Origin: a virus
Direction: 5' to 3' (one strand)
DNA: 64,000 nt
Virus record (IMG/VR): IMGVR_UViG_3300036832_001295
Coordinates: 1-64,000 of that record
Shown here: piece after piece, positions 7,601 through 15,098 of the stretch
How the letters are laid out: the number at the start of each line of letters is the position of its first letter
How positions within the stretch are numbered: position 1 is the first letter of the stretch
The notes under the pieces: model-generated
Seen by the model: the letters and a program-made list of their open reading frames with translations, nothing else
Databases searched by the model: none
Told to the model about the DNA's origin: nothing
Translations under genes and position numbers: made by a program

Positions 7601-9047
7601 ACCGGTTGCCGCCGGTCCATTCGGCCCGGTAGCCGGAGGGGTGTTCGGCGAACATCCGCCGTTCCATCCCGGCCCGGTGCCGCTGCTGCCACCGCCGGAT
7701 GCGGGGGTCGTGTTGTTCCAGGTGGGCGGCGTACCCGCCGGTCTCTTCCGGGTCGCCGTTGACCCAGTGGTGCAGATCCTGTTCGGCTTCGGCCGGTCCG
7801 TAACCGGGCATCCGATGCTGGTTGCGGGTCTCCCGATCGTAATGCTGCAAATCAATCAAATCGTGTGATTCGTCACCGGTCGCTTGGTGCCGAATCTCCA
7901 AATGCGGCCCGGAATGGTCAATGGCATACCAACCGCGCGGGCCTTCGATATGCGCGTACGGGTGATCGTCATCGTCAGGGTCGAACTTGATGTGGTGCGG
8001 CTGGTATCCCAATCCCTGAAGATCATTCATAACCCCGATATTGCGGGTGGACTTACGGCTCTCCGGGGTGCTGCCCGGATCCATGACCTGGTGGAAGCCC
8101 TCCCACAGCCGCTCACCCATCTCCCGGCCCTTGGCCTTGTCGGCGGCGATCTGCTCCGGGGTCTTGGGCTTGTCGTTGCCTTGGAACCAGGGGTCGTCGT
8201 CACCCTGCCGGTGGTAGGGGTTGATACCGTTTGAAGCGGTATATTGAAGCGGCAAGGTCGAGGCGTGGCTGGGCGTGGTGAGGCGCGGCCTGGCATGACG
8301 AGGCGTGGCGAGGCTGGCAAGATTCGTTGCAGGTCGTTCACTAAGAACGGCCTCCAACGAAGCCACCTTCTGCTGTAGATGTTCCAATCCAGGACCCAGT
8401 ACCGGCCGGTCCAGGAAGTAGGCGGTCGGATCTGCCGGAGGTTCAACAAGCAGTGAATTCTCGAAGAAGGACAGGCCACTGCAAATTTCGAATACCAACA
8501 CGTCTTCGAACCGGCCGTCCGGGTTGCGCCGCCTGATCCGTTTGCCCTTCTTGCCGGGAATATGTGCACAGTATTCGAGCGGGGTGGTGGCCTTGTTGCC
8601 GCAGAACGAGCAGGTGGATATCGCCACATCGGTGCCCATGGAAGTCCGGTCGATATCACCATTGAGAATGGCCTGGGCCAGCTTCGGGAACCGGATCGCG
8701 TCGATTTCCATCAAACATTCGCACCAGGTATCCGGGGAGCCGTCCGGGTTGCGGTCCCGGTGCAGGGCCGCGTCGATGACCACCCCGCGGGCGTGCCGGT
8801 GGTCCTCGTTGACGTGATTGACGAACACCGGACGGCCGATGAACGTCTGGTAGGACTTGGCGATCTCCTCGGCCGGGAAGCAGTCCCAGTTGTCGTTGGT
8901 GCGCGAGGAGATGGCCCGCGACCGGACGTAGAGGTAACCCTCCCGGGGCACGTAGTGGAACACCGCCCGGTGCGCGTCCTTGGCCAAGCCGGGGATCGCC
9001 CCGCTGGCCGCGGCCAGCACCTGCGCCGCACCGAACCGTCGGAACAC
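4632..9047 (-). CDS. Capsid maturation protease fused to scaffold, with large central insertion
   Basis: This 1471-residue protein contains the head protease at about residues 1-215. The likely catalytic pair is His in RPVFVNHVNEDHRHARG and Ser in IDRTSMGTD (near 78 and 136), as in HK97/herpes-type prohead proteases. A CSFCGN...YCAHIP zinc knuckle follows. At about 243-264 the peptide is encoded by an NNGGY repeat, and an unrelated His/Trp/Tyr-rich insertion of about 600 residues begins there. Then come zinc ribbons (CAICGN...CLVCGYL near 952; CPVCG...CPNC near 1036-1075), an acidic run (near 1110-1140) and a scaffold-like coiled coil (near 1165-1217). The second GTG is chosen as start because GGAGG lies 5 bases upstream; the first GTG, at 9053, overlaps that Shine-Dalgarno. 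Confidence 0.85.
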   Translation of the reverse strand: MFRRFGAAQVLAAASGAIPGLAKDAHRAVFHYVPREGYLYVRSRAISSRTNDNWDCFPAEEIAKSYQTFIGRPVFVNHVNEDHRHARGVVIDAALHRDRNPDGSPDTWCECLMEIDAIRFPKLAQAILNGDIDRTSMGTDVAISTCSFCGNKATTPLEYCAHIPGKKGKRIRRRNPDGRFEDVLVFEICSGLSFFENSLLVEPPADPTAYFLDRPVLGPGLEHLQQKVASLEAVLSERPATNLASLATPRHARPRLTTPSHASTLPLQYTASNGINPYHRQGDDDPWFQGNDKPKTPEQIAADKAKGREMGERLWEGFHQVMDPGSTPESRKSTRNIGVMNDLQGLGYQPHHIKFDPDDDDHPYAHIEGPRGWYAIDHSGPHLEIRHQATGDESHDLIDLQHYDRETRNQHRMPGYGPAEAEQDLHHWVNGDPEETGGYAAHLEQHDPRIRRWQQRHRAGMERRMFAEHPSGYRAEWTGGNRYHIYEGDQPVDSPPLPGYSDAMSSSEAAANRDRFGQHHLERGLHKWVRDNGAEYMSFNHPEIEPMSYADRARMRDLDRRQGASKAEAPPMNTLPDLPVARRRTTKMSEEEFDAHLANVRSVYRSHGENNEHPDGQPMFYKAPSKKITETLPRTEQVQHAAQHGYIQGQAKRWSAANPLSAEKFVTSWNGLSRAQKAHAKVWYAKEHDTLASETKHINRARTEQGFHPIHPLTLNAINTISSAGTEYHQQKATAHAIAVSDDPYGKDYAGGGYHLNGAARGQIRRLLDGAEPTEVIRSNKFSDFHRHIANSGDQGEKRYVMDRQTYAAGSGNMPDYAWYHHISSQLGNKGGYEAAQSVARTAHDMIGKQDRRKYRSDHLQAGWWYAGQQRQAADENETRRTVTTRLRSKQGLAATNKSKLHDLLSHHHGRKTADAIVGALPTSSLTSAAMVQALAYNETKAPQDVDTLRDERCAICGNDTAFDGRECLVCGYLAPPKALGDPDVDKARHLDELKRSVDDALLDVDPSRKGADFEAGDTEDVQAQVAGEGGPSTLGCPVCGMEYESGAPTTEGGQPEGPAEGDVCPNCNKGLLEATGQGEEEEPEPGEEEQPPEGSPEEGPLDTSPIPSRTTVTPEEVPEDEEEDEEEPEEEDEEEEQAQTPPAKRPVPKKSAAAKYRASVKEFDMQHALAALAELQELVEHQQRENLKLQRRLSVKDSQIQRLTAGLQAIAMHLGPDVDTLVRTAMVRKHADEQNPAQPVIEPRPEPPSQSTPDALEPEAFADVNAPGMVPGVNQDVAADAVTTAYTPGQDLPSPAVKQLVDVTRPIDGTQGPRPLRETKTEVDVRAGNTMNSQVAFPLGGPFGQAQRTGSLDGGEDTQLRFMAALRLARLQIAAGYADGEEDLALAQKIANSTDIAAINAEIGTLNKVAKAAAKRQGQPPPRRAVPRSAGQARTVPSLAGQAPLRREAAQRDDDLDLSLVLLGDALSGE
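8229..8321 (+). repeat. In-frame NNGGY micro-array with ACCGTTTGAA palindrome inside protease gene
   Basis: On the plus strand, about 66 bases (8256-8321) parse as AAGGT, GAGGC, GTGGC, TGGGC, GTGGT, GAGGC, GCGGC, CTGGC and so on, the same unit as the 3.3-kb arrays at 34.5-38.3 kb. It is preceded by ATACCGTTTGAAGCGGTAT (8229-8247 region), an imperfect palindrome. The coding frame of the protease gene is kept open. The array lies exactly where the protease domain ends and the unrelated central insertion begins. Confidence 0.75.
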
Positions 9048-9100
9048 CGGCACCTCCTCCGCCCGTGACTTCGCGGGCGTAGTCGCCGGTCAGGCAGAAC

Positions 9101-9304
9101 TCAACGGATGAACTGGCCGGTGATGTCGCTGCGGTAACCGTCCGGTGCGGCCTGGTTCACCTTCTCCCCGGCCCGGCGGTGCACCCGCACGTAACGGATC
9201 GCGCGGGCCCGACTCAGCCCCTCGATCGCCAGCCGTTCCCCGTGCAACACCGCCCAGGAGCCGTCCTGATGAGGTTCCAGCGTCCAGGCCATCAACCGCC
9301 TCAT
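9101..9304 (-). CDS. Small DUF2188-like protein
   Basis: A 67-residue protein: WTLEPHQDGSWAVLHGERLAIEG followed by SRARAIRYVRVHRRAGEKV. A short beta hairpin plus a helix with evenly spaced Arg residues resembles DUF2188-type small phage proteins, which have the pattern hxxxxxGWxV...A...A...A. The ATG overlaps the stop of the 1697-residue gene by four bases (ATGA, 9301-9304), so translation is probably coupled. It sits between two giant head proteins. A role as a small head component or an assembly partner is possible; no direct motif supports either. Confidence 0.7.
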   Translation of the reverse strand: MRRLMAWTLEPHQDGSWAVLHGERLAIEGLSRARAIRYVRVHRRAGEKVNQAAPDGYRSDITGQFIR

Positions 9305-12300
9305 AGGAACAGCGTCTCGTCCTCCAACGAATGCTCCCCGTCATCGAGCAGATGCTCGTAGTGGGTGCCCTGCACCTGCAGGTCGGTGAAGTTACGGGCC
9401 CGGCCGGTCAGGTTCTCGTTGATCAGCGCCTGCTGCTCGGCGAAGGTGAAGTCCTTCCCGGCCGCCTTCTGCAACACGGTGCGGGCCGCAGCGGCGATCT
9501 GCGCATCGGAGTACTCCGCCCCGGCCCGTGACCCACCCGAGCCGTTCATCGCCCGCTGCCGTTCGCTCTGCGGCGGCGGCGGGGCATCGTGCATCAGTGC
9601 CTGCCCGCCGGAGGTCGCCCAGAACGCGGCGACCACCGGGTCGACCGCACCCTGGATGCGCAACGCGTCGTTGTTGTCGGTGTCGTCGGTCAGGCCCCGG
9701 TCGTCGCCTTCCGGGATGAACGGCGGGCTGTCCTCCGGGTAGCCCCACGGCTGCTCACGCATCGTCTCGATACCGGGCTGCGCGGCATGCTCGACCTGCT
9801 GCTCCGGTCCCGGTTCGCCGATCTCCTCGGTCGTCCCGTCGGTGGACGGCAACGCCGGTTCCGGTTCCTCGTTCAAGGTGGACACCACGTCGAACCCGGC
9901 CCCGCGCAGCCGCCGGTTGCGCTCGATCTGATAGTTGGTGTCGTAGGCGGTGCCTGGTTCGGCCCCCAGTTCGGCCAGCTGGTCGTAGTGGCTGTGCAGA
10001 TGGGTGCTGGTGGACCCGTCGGCGTCCATGTGGTGGCAGGGCACCTTGGTTTGCAGCTGCTGCCGGGCACTGAACGGGCCCTCGAAGGCGTGGCTGCCGT
10101 CACGCCGCTCGTAGGGCCGGTAGGCCCCGCCGTCCGGGCCCAGGTAGATGCTGACACGGCTGATGCCGTGCTTGTACCGGCTCAGCACCGAGGACTGCGG
10201 CTGGCCTTCGTGAAAGGTGGTGCCCGGGTTGTTCTCCATGAACATCCAGCCGTGGTGCTCGGCCGGGGGGATGTCAGAGCGGTGCAGCGGCTCCCAGTTC
10301 ACCGCATACTTCACATCGTCCTGGTGCGCCGCGGCCTCCTGCTCGCGGGCCTGGTCCAGGGAGCGTTGCACGTCCAGGACCGGCGGGGACTCGCCTTCGG
10401 GGTGGGTGGCGGCCTGCTTGCCCCACTTCTGGCCCTGCGACTCCCGGCCCTCCTGGTAACCCTGCGCGTACCGGGTGGCGCGGATGTAGCCGCCCTCACC
10501 CTGTTCGTAGTCGGGCAGCTGGTAGGGCTGGTCGTCAATGGCGTGCGTGAACCCGATCTTCCAGTCCGGGTCGGTGGCCTTCTCCCGCGGGCTCTCCAAC
10601 GCGGCGGTTGTATCGCTCAGCTGCTCATATGTCGGCCCGACCCCGTTACCCCTCACCGATGTGACCGGAGTCACACTCGCCGCCTTCTTGATCTCGTCCC
10701 AGGGGGTGGATTTCACCTCCCGGCGCAACGCCGGGTTGGCCTTCGCGTGCTGAATTGTCCACCAGGCGGCCTGCTCATGGTCGTCGCCGTCCGGGTCGTC
10801 CGGGTTGAGGGTGGCCCGGCCGTCCTTGAAGGAGACCGCCGATTCTTCCGGGACGTGAACCATGTGCAGCACGTAATTGCGATTGCGATGCACACCGGTC
10901 AGATGCCCGCCGGGCGGGAAGGCCTGGCCGACTTCTTCTTCCCATTCGCGGATCGCACCGTGCAGCGAGGTCTGGTCGCCGTCCTCCAACTTGCCGCCGG
11001 GGAATTCCCAAGTGCCCGCGGCCGGGTCGTCCGGATCATGATTACTGCGTTGGATCATCAGGACCCGACCGGTATCGCCCGCCTTCAAACACAGACCGGC
11101 ATGAGTCGGAGGATCGCTTTGGGGCGATCCTCCGTTACTCGCTTGCCTGCCTTGCCATGCCTCGCCCAGCCCAGACGCGCCATGCCTGACCTCGCCGACA
11201 TCATCATAACCGTTTGAAACGGCTTCCCCGTGCGCCGCCGCGTCCCAATGGGTGAACCCGGAGGACACCGCCGAATCCGACCAGTTACCCGGGTCGGCGG
11301 AGGTCGCCCAACCGATGGAAGCCGGGTTCGGTGAGTCCGAATGCGGGGTAGTCGACTGGTACAGCTGCGCCGGGTTGCCGGGCATCAGCGAGTAGTTGTC
11401 GTAGCTGGCGGTGTGCAGGCTGGCGCTGGTCGCCCCGATCGGGTCGGACTGCTGCATGTCCCCGGCGTCCGGGCTCTCATCGCCGACCGGGTCGGTGGTG
11501 GCGGACAGGTCACCGGGCCCGCCCCCGGCCGCGTCGGTGGGGGCCGCCCCGACCTGCACCTGGCCGGTGCCGCCGCAGTGCCCGCAGCCGGAGCCCTCAC
11601 ACTGCGGACACCACACGTAGTTGCCGCCCCACGGCATCCCGTACCCCCAGTCCGGGGCGTGCATCCGGGTGTCGTTGGTGTGGTGCAGCAGGTGCTTCTT
11701 CTTCTGTTTCGCGTCCGACTGGTCCCGTTCGTCCAACCGCGGGATGTCGGTGCCGGGTTCGGCGGCCCCACCCATCGGGTCGGTGGTGGCCTCCTCCTCA
11801 TCGTCATCCTCGTTCTCGTCGTCGTCCTTCTTGGCGGCGAAATGCACCATCCCGGCCGGAACCACCCGACCGTCGGCCAGGGTGCAATCCCCGCCTGGTT
11901 CGACATGCACTAACCGGGCCACCACGCCGTCCACCAGCACGGTCGCGGCGGTCTCGGAGGCAACCGCCCAGGTCAACGACTCCCTGGCGGCCTGGTGGGT
12001 CATTCCCGTGGCCCTGAGGGCCGTCAGGGCCTCCGCCGGGGAGGTCCCTGCGGCCAGTGCCAGCCTGGCCCACTCGTGCGCCGGGGTTAGCTCCGGCTCG
12101 ACCAGGCTGCCCTTGATCCGGACCCGGGAGCGCGGTGTCCACTCGGTGCGCACATTGCCCGGCGGCACGGTACGGCGGGTCAAACCCCGGCCGGGGGCAT
12201 GTTCGGTGGGCCGTTGGTATTCGGTCTGTATCGGGCTGCGTTGGTACTGGCCGGGTAGCCGTTCGGTGTCCGGTTCGACCTCGCGGCCGAACATGCCCTT

Positions 12301-14394
12301 CGAGGCGACCGTGAACCGCAACGCCATGTTGTGGCTGCACGGCCGGTTCTGGAACCGCTTGTACGGCGGGGTGCGTTCCACGTTGGCCCAGGCGCTCCAT
12401 TGGCAGCCACAATGCCAGTACGCCACCCGGCGGGTGCTCGGCAGGTAAGAGAACTCGGTCTCGTAGGTTGCCGTGTCGCCCTGTACCTCACCGACCGCAC
12501 CGGTCGAATTGGCGGCCAGCACCCGAACCTTGCCTTCTTTGCGGAGCCGGACACCCTTGCGACGCACGTCCGCCCAGGAGGCGGTGAACTCGAAGCCGAC
12601 CTGCGGCGGGTCCGGTGCGGGCAACCCGGTGAAGATCGGGTACCCGGCCTCGGCGGTGGCGGCGGCATTCAGGGTGGCCGAATGCACCGTGCCCTCGGCC
12701 TTGATCTTGCGCAGCGCCCGGCCGTACTGGGCCTCGGTGCCCGGGTCGTCGTGGACCCAGTCGTACTCGCCCGCCTTGACCTCGTCCCGGTAGTTGTTCT
12801 TCAGATAGTGGTAGCCCTGGTGCCAGGGTTCGTGGATGGCCACGATCTGCGAGGGCGGCACGTCACCGCGCAGCGTGACGTGGGAGCGGTGACCTTCCAG
12901 GTGCTCGATGTGGTTCTGCAACGAGCCGCCCTGGCCGTAGTGCTCACCGATGTCCAGATCCTTGCCCCGGCTCGGGTCGGCGTGGAACTCGACGTAGGCC
13001 CGGTCATGGAAGGTGTCGGCCCTGGGCACCCCGGCCGCCGCCCACACCTGATCCGGTTCGCCGTAGGTGTGCCCGCGGGCATGACCCCGAACCAGGCCGT
13101 GCTCCCGGATCGAGGGCAGCGCGTCCGGTGAGGTGTAGTGGAAGAGCCGGACATGGCCCTCCGGGATCGGGGCGGTGCCGGGCTCGGGCGGGATCTCCTC
13201 CGGCCCGTTCACCGCCCTGTGCAGCGAGGCATCAAGGTGATGCCGCATGGCCTCCGGATTGTCCATCAGGCAGGAGGAGCAGATGTACTTACCCCCTGGC
13301 GTTTCGCGGAAGTCGTCCTCGTGCTTGTACTTTCCGCAGAAGTCGCACTGCAGGGAGTCGGGGTCGGGTTCCTCGTCGTAGCCGAGCACCTGCAGCACCG
13401 AGTAGTGCTCCAGTCCCTTGGTGGACCAGGTGTCCTCCTCGTCCTGCCGGGCGTCATACCACTTGCGGTGCTGGCGGTACTCCTGCTCCCCCGCGTCGTC
13501 CAGGTCGCCGTAGTCGTTGACCACGTGGTGCTGCATCAACGCTTCCATGTGCGGGTAACGCGGGTTGTCCAGGTGGGCGTTGAACGCGTCATAGGCGGCC
13601 CGCTCGTCCGGCTCCATCCCCGCGTACTCATCGAACTTGGCGTGCACCGCCCGCGGGTCGTTGATGACCGCCCGCGGGTCACCCTGCCGGGACGGGGCGT
13701 TGGCGGAGGAGTTCGGGAATTCCGGCTGCCACTGGATCCCGTCGTCGGTTTTGGCCATCGTGCCGCCGCACTGCGCACACCGGGCCCGTACCCCGCGCCC
13801 GGTGTCCTGGAAGTCCTCGAAGCTCTGGTTGCCGCACCAGGCGCAGGTGTCCGGTTGGCCCAGATCCTCGGTCGCCGGGGTGGCTTCCTCCTGGCTGCGG
13901 TCGATCTTGTCCTGCTGCGGGTCCAGCGTCTGGGTGCCACCCAGGCTCGGGTTGTCCTCCCAGTCCTGGTCCAGCGGCGCGTCCACCCCACCGAGGGAGC
14001 GCAGCGCCGCGTAGACGTGCAGGTTCTCCGGCGGCAGCCGTTCGGACAGGATCGAGCCCAACTCCGGGTAGTAGAAGCTGGCGTCGGAGCCGCCGGAGGC
14101 CTCCGCGGCGGCCGACACCTCATCCAGGGCCGCGGTCAACGCCCCGGCCGCGTTGAGGTCCTCACCCGGTTTGCTGATCTGGCTGGCCAGGTACTGCCCG
14201 CCGCCGACGCCATGGTCCAGGCGCACCTCGTAGGTCTCCGCGCCGTTGAACAGCCCGTCGTAGACCGCGATCACCCGGCCCGGATAACCGTCGGCGATGA
14301 CCGACTCACCGACCTGGTAGTCGTAGTTCGGATCGTCTTCGATGCCGTTGGCGATCGAGGCGGCGGTGCGGTGGAAGTTGTTCCTGCGCGACAT
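9301..14394 (-). CDS. Giant multidomain virion protein (ART-like, SWIM, Nudix, zinc ribbons)
   Basis: This 1697-residue protein contains, in order: a beta-rich N terminus; a zinc ribbon CAWCGN...CAQCGG (about 183-210); a second ribbon CDFCGK...CSSCL (about 347-373); and an ADP-ribosyltransferase-like domain (about 413-535) starting RLFHYTSPDALPSIREHGL and ending with VPPSQIVAIHEPWH. A SWIM-type finger follows (CGC...CSHNMAL, about 655-692), then a DnaJ-type CPQCEGSGCGHCGGTG (about 927-942) and a Nudix domain (about 1100-1215) with REWEEEVG in the Nudix box. The C terminus (FTFAEQQALINENL...QGTHYEHLL) matches a tail peptide common in actinophage head proteins. The strong Shine-Dalgarno GAGGAGG precedes the ATG. 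The position upstream of the protease suggests an internal head or injected protein (inference). Confidence 0.8.
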   Translation of the reverse strand: MSRRNNFHRTAASIANGIEDDPNYDYQVGESVIADGYPGRVIAVYDGLFNGAETYEVRLDHGVGGGQYLASQISKPGEDLNAAGALTAALDEVSAAAEASGGSDASFYYPELGSILSERLPPENLHVYAALRSLGGVDAPLDQDWEDNPSLGGTQTLDPQQDKIDRSQEEATPATEDLGQPDTCAWCGNQSFEDFQDTGRGVRARCAQCGGTMAKTDDGIQWQPEFPNSSANAPSRQGDPRAVINDPRAVHAKFDEYAGMEPDERAAYDAFNAHLDNPRYPHMEALMQHHVVNDYGDLDDAGEQEYRQHRKWYDARQDEEDTWSTKGLEHYSVLQVLGYDEEPDPDSLQCDFCGKYKHEDDFRETPGGKYICSSCLMDNPEAMRHHLDASLHRAVNGPEEIPPEPGTAPIPEGHVRLFHYTSPDALPSIREHGLVRGHARGHTYGEPDQVWAAAGVPRADTFHDRAYVEFHADPSRGKDLDIGEHYGQGGSLQNHIEHLEGHRSHVTLRGDVPPSQIVAIHEPWHQGYHYLKNNYRDEVKAGEYDWVHDDPGTEAQYGRALRKIKAEGTVHSATLNAAATAEAGYPIFTGLPAPDPPQVGFEFTASWADVRRKGVRLRKEGKVRVLAANSTGAVGEVQGDTATYETEFSYLPSTRRVAYWHCGCQWSAWANVERTPPYKRFQNRPCSHNMALRFTVASKGMFGREVEPDTERLPGQYQRSPIQTEYQRPTEHAPGRGLTRRTVPPGNVRTEWTPRSRVRIKGSLVEPELTPAHEWARLALAAGTSPAEALTALRATGMTHQAARESLTWAVASETAATVLVDGVVARLVHVEPGGDCTLADGRVVPAGMVHFAAKKDDDENEDDDEEEATTDPMGGAAEPGTDIPRLDERDQSDAKQKKKHLLHHTNDTRMHAPDWGYGMPWGGNYVWCPQCEGSGCGHCGGTGQVQVGAAPTDAAGGGPGDLSATTDPVGDESPDAGDMQQSDPIGATSASLHTASYDNYSLMPGNPAQLYQSTTPHSDSPNPASIGWATSADPGNWSDSAVSSGFTHWDAAAHGEAVSNGYDDVGEVRHGASGLGEAWQGRQASNGGSPQSDPPTHAGLCLKAGDTGRVLMIQRSNHDPDDPAAGTWEFPGGKLEDGDQTSLHGAIREWEEEVGQAFPPGGHLTGVHRNRNYVLHMVHVPEESAVSFKDGRATLNPDDPDGDDHEQAAWWTIQHAKANPALRREVKSTPWDEIKKAASVTPVTSVRGNGVGPTYEQLSDTTAALESPREKATDPDWKIGFTHAIDDQPYQLPDYEQGEGGYIRATRYAQGYQEGRESQGQKWGKQAATHPEGESPPVLDVQRSLDQAREQEAAAHQDDVKYAVNWEPLHRSDIPPAEHHGWMFMENNPGTTFHEGQPQSSVLSRYKHGISRVSIYLGPDGGAYRPYERRDGSHAFEGPFSARQQLQTKVPCHHMDADGSTSTHLHSHYDQLAELGAEPGTAYDTNYQIERNRRLRGAGFDVVSTLNEEPEPALPSTDGTTEEIGEPGPEQQVEHAAQPGIETMREQPWGYPEDSPPFIPEGDDRGLTDDTDNNDALRIQGAVDPVVAAFWATSGGQALMHDAPPPPQSERQRAMNGSGGSRAGAEYSDAQIAAAARTVLQKAAGKDFTFAEQQALINENLTGRARNFTDLQVQGTHYEHLLDDGEHSLEDETLFL
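11107..11226 (-). repeat. In-frame NNGGY micro-array with hairpin and palindrome inside the 1697-residue gene
   Basis: On the minus (coding) strand, from 11226: a CCGTTTCAAACGG palindrome (11214-11226), then GAGGT, CAGGC, ATGGC ... GAGGC, ATGGC, AAGGC, AGGC (about 11192-11135). A perfect 10-bp hairpin GGAGGATCGC/GCGATCCTCC follows (11107-11134 region). The frame stays open through all three parts, which encode a low-complexity linker directly in front of the Nudix domain. The same two ingredients, array and ACCGTTTGAA motif, occur in the protease gene. Confidence 0.75.
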
Positions 14395-14439
14395 CGGGGC
14401 CTCCTCGCTTCTTCGCAGCCAGCAGCCTGCCTGGGGCAG

Positions 14440-15096
14440 TTAGTAGAACTCCTCCACGATCACCACCCCGGGACCGCCCGCTCCACCGGCAGTGTTCGCG
14501 GTGGAGGAAAGCGACCCGGATGCGCCGCCGCCGTAAGATTGCCCATCACCGCCACCGCCGACCGCGACGAGGCCTCTGCCGCCGCCACCCAGTTGTGAGG
14601 AGCCGCCCGCGCCGGACAGTGACGGCGGCGAGCCGATGGTGACGCCGCCGAAGCCCGGCTGTCCGGCGATCTGGATGGCACCTGCCGTGCCGGAACCCGA
14701 TACCCCGCCCTGTGCGGAGGAGTTGGCCGTGCTCGCCGTGCCACCTTGATTGCCTGCTCCACCGCCGTTGGCCGCGACCAGAGCGCCGAACGAGCTAGCC
14801 GATCCGGGGTTGCCGCTCGCTGCACTCACCCCGGTGCCACCCGCGCCGACCGTGACCGTCACGGTGGCGGTCAGATTTGCGGCGGGGATGAAATCCTCTG
14901 CGTAACCTGCGCCGCCGCCGCCACCGCCCGCAGCCCGTCCGGTCGCCGCCCCGGTGCAGCCACCACCGCCACCGCCACCGCCGACCAGCCGCACCCGGGC
15001 CGCTTTGATGTTGGCGGGTTTGTTCCACGTCGTGCTCGCCGTGTAAACGCGCAGGATGGGAGTTGGGACGGTGCCGGGGCCGTAAATGGTGGGCAT
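14440..15096 (-). CDS. Glycine-rich minor tail / fibre-tip protein
   Basis: The 218-residue product begins MPTIYGPGTVPTPILRVY. A short beta domain (TTWNKPANIKAARVRLVG) is followed by glycine-rich runs (GGGGGGGGC, AAGGGGGGAGYAED) and further glycine-rich loops up to GGPGVVIVEEFY. This pattern is typical of glycine-rich phage tail tips (GP37/GpJ-associated receptor-binding tips) that fold as polyglycine-II sheets. Reading further upstream in this frame runs through another gene, so the ATG at 15096, two bases after the neighbour's stop, is the start. It is the first gene downstream of the fibre genes in this transcript. Confidence 0.75.
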   Translation of the reverse strand: MPTIYGPGTVPTPILRVYTASTTWNKPANIKAARVRLVGGGGGGGGCTGAATGRAAGGGGGGAGYAEDFIPAANLTATVTVTVGAGGTGVSAASGNPGSASSFGALVAANGGGAGNQGGTASTANSSAQGGVSGSGTAGAIQIAGQPGFGGVTIGSPPSLSGAGGSSQLGGGGRGLVAVGGGGDGQSYGGGASGSLSSTANTAGGAGGPGVVIVEEFY

Positions 15097-15098
15097 CG

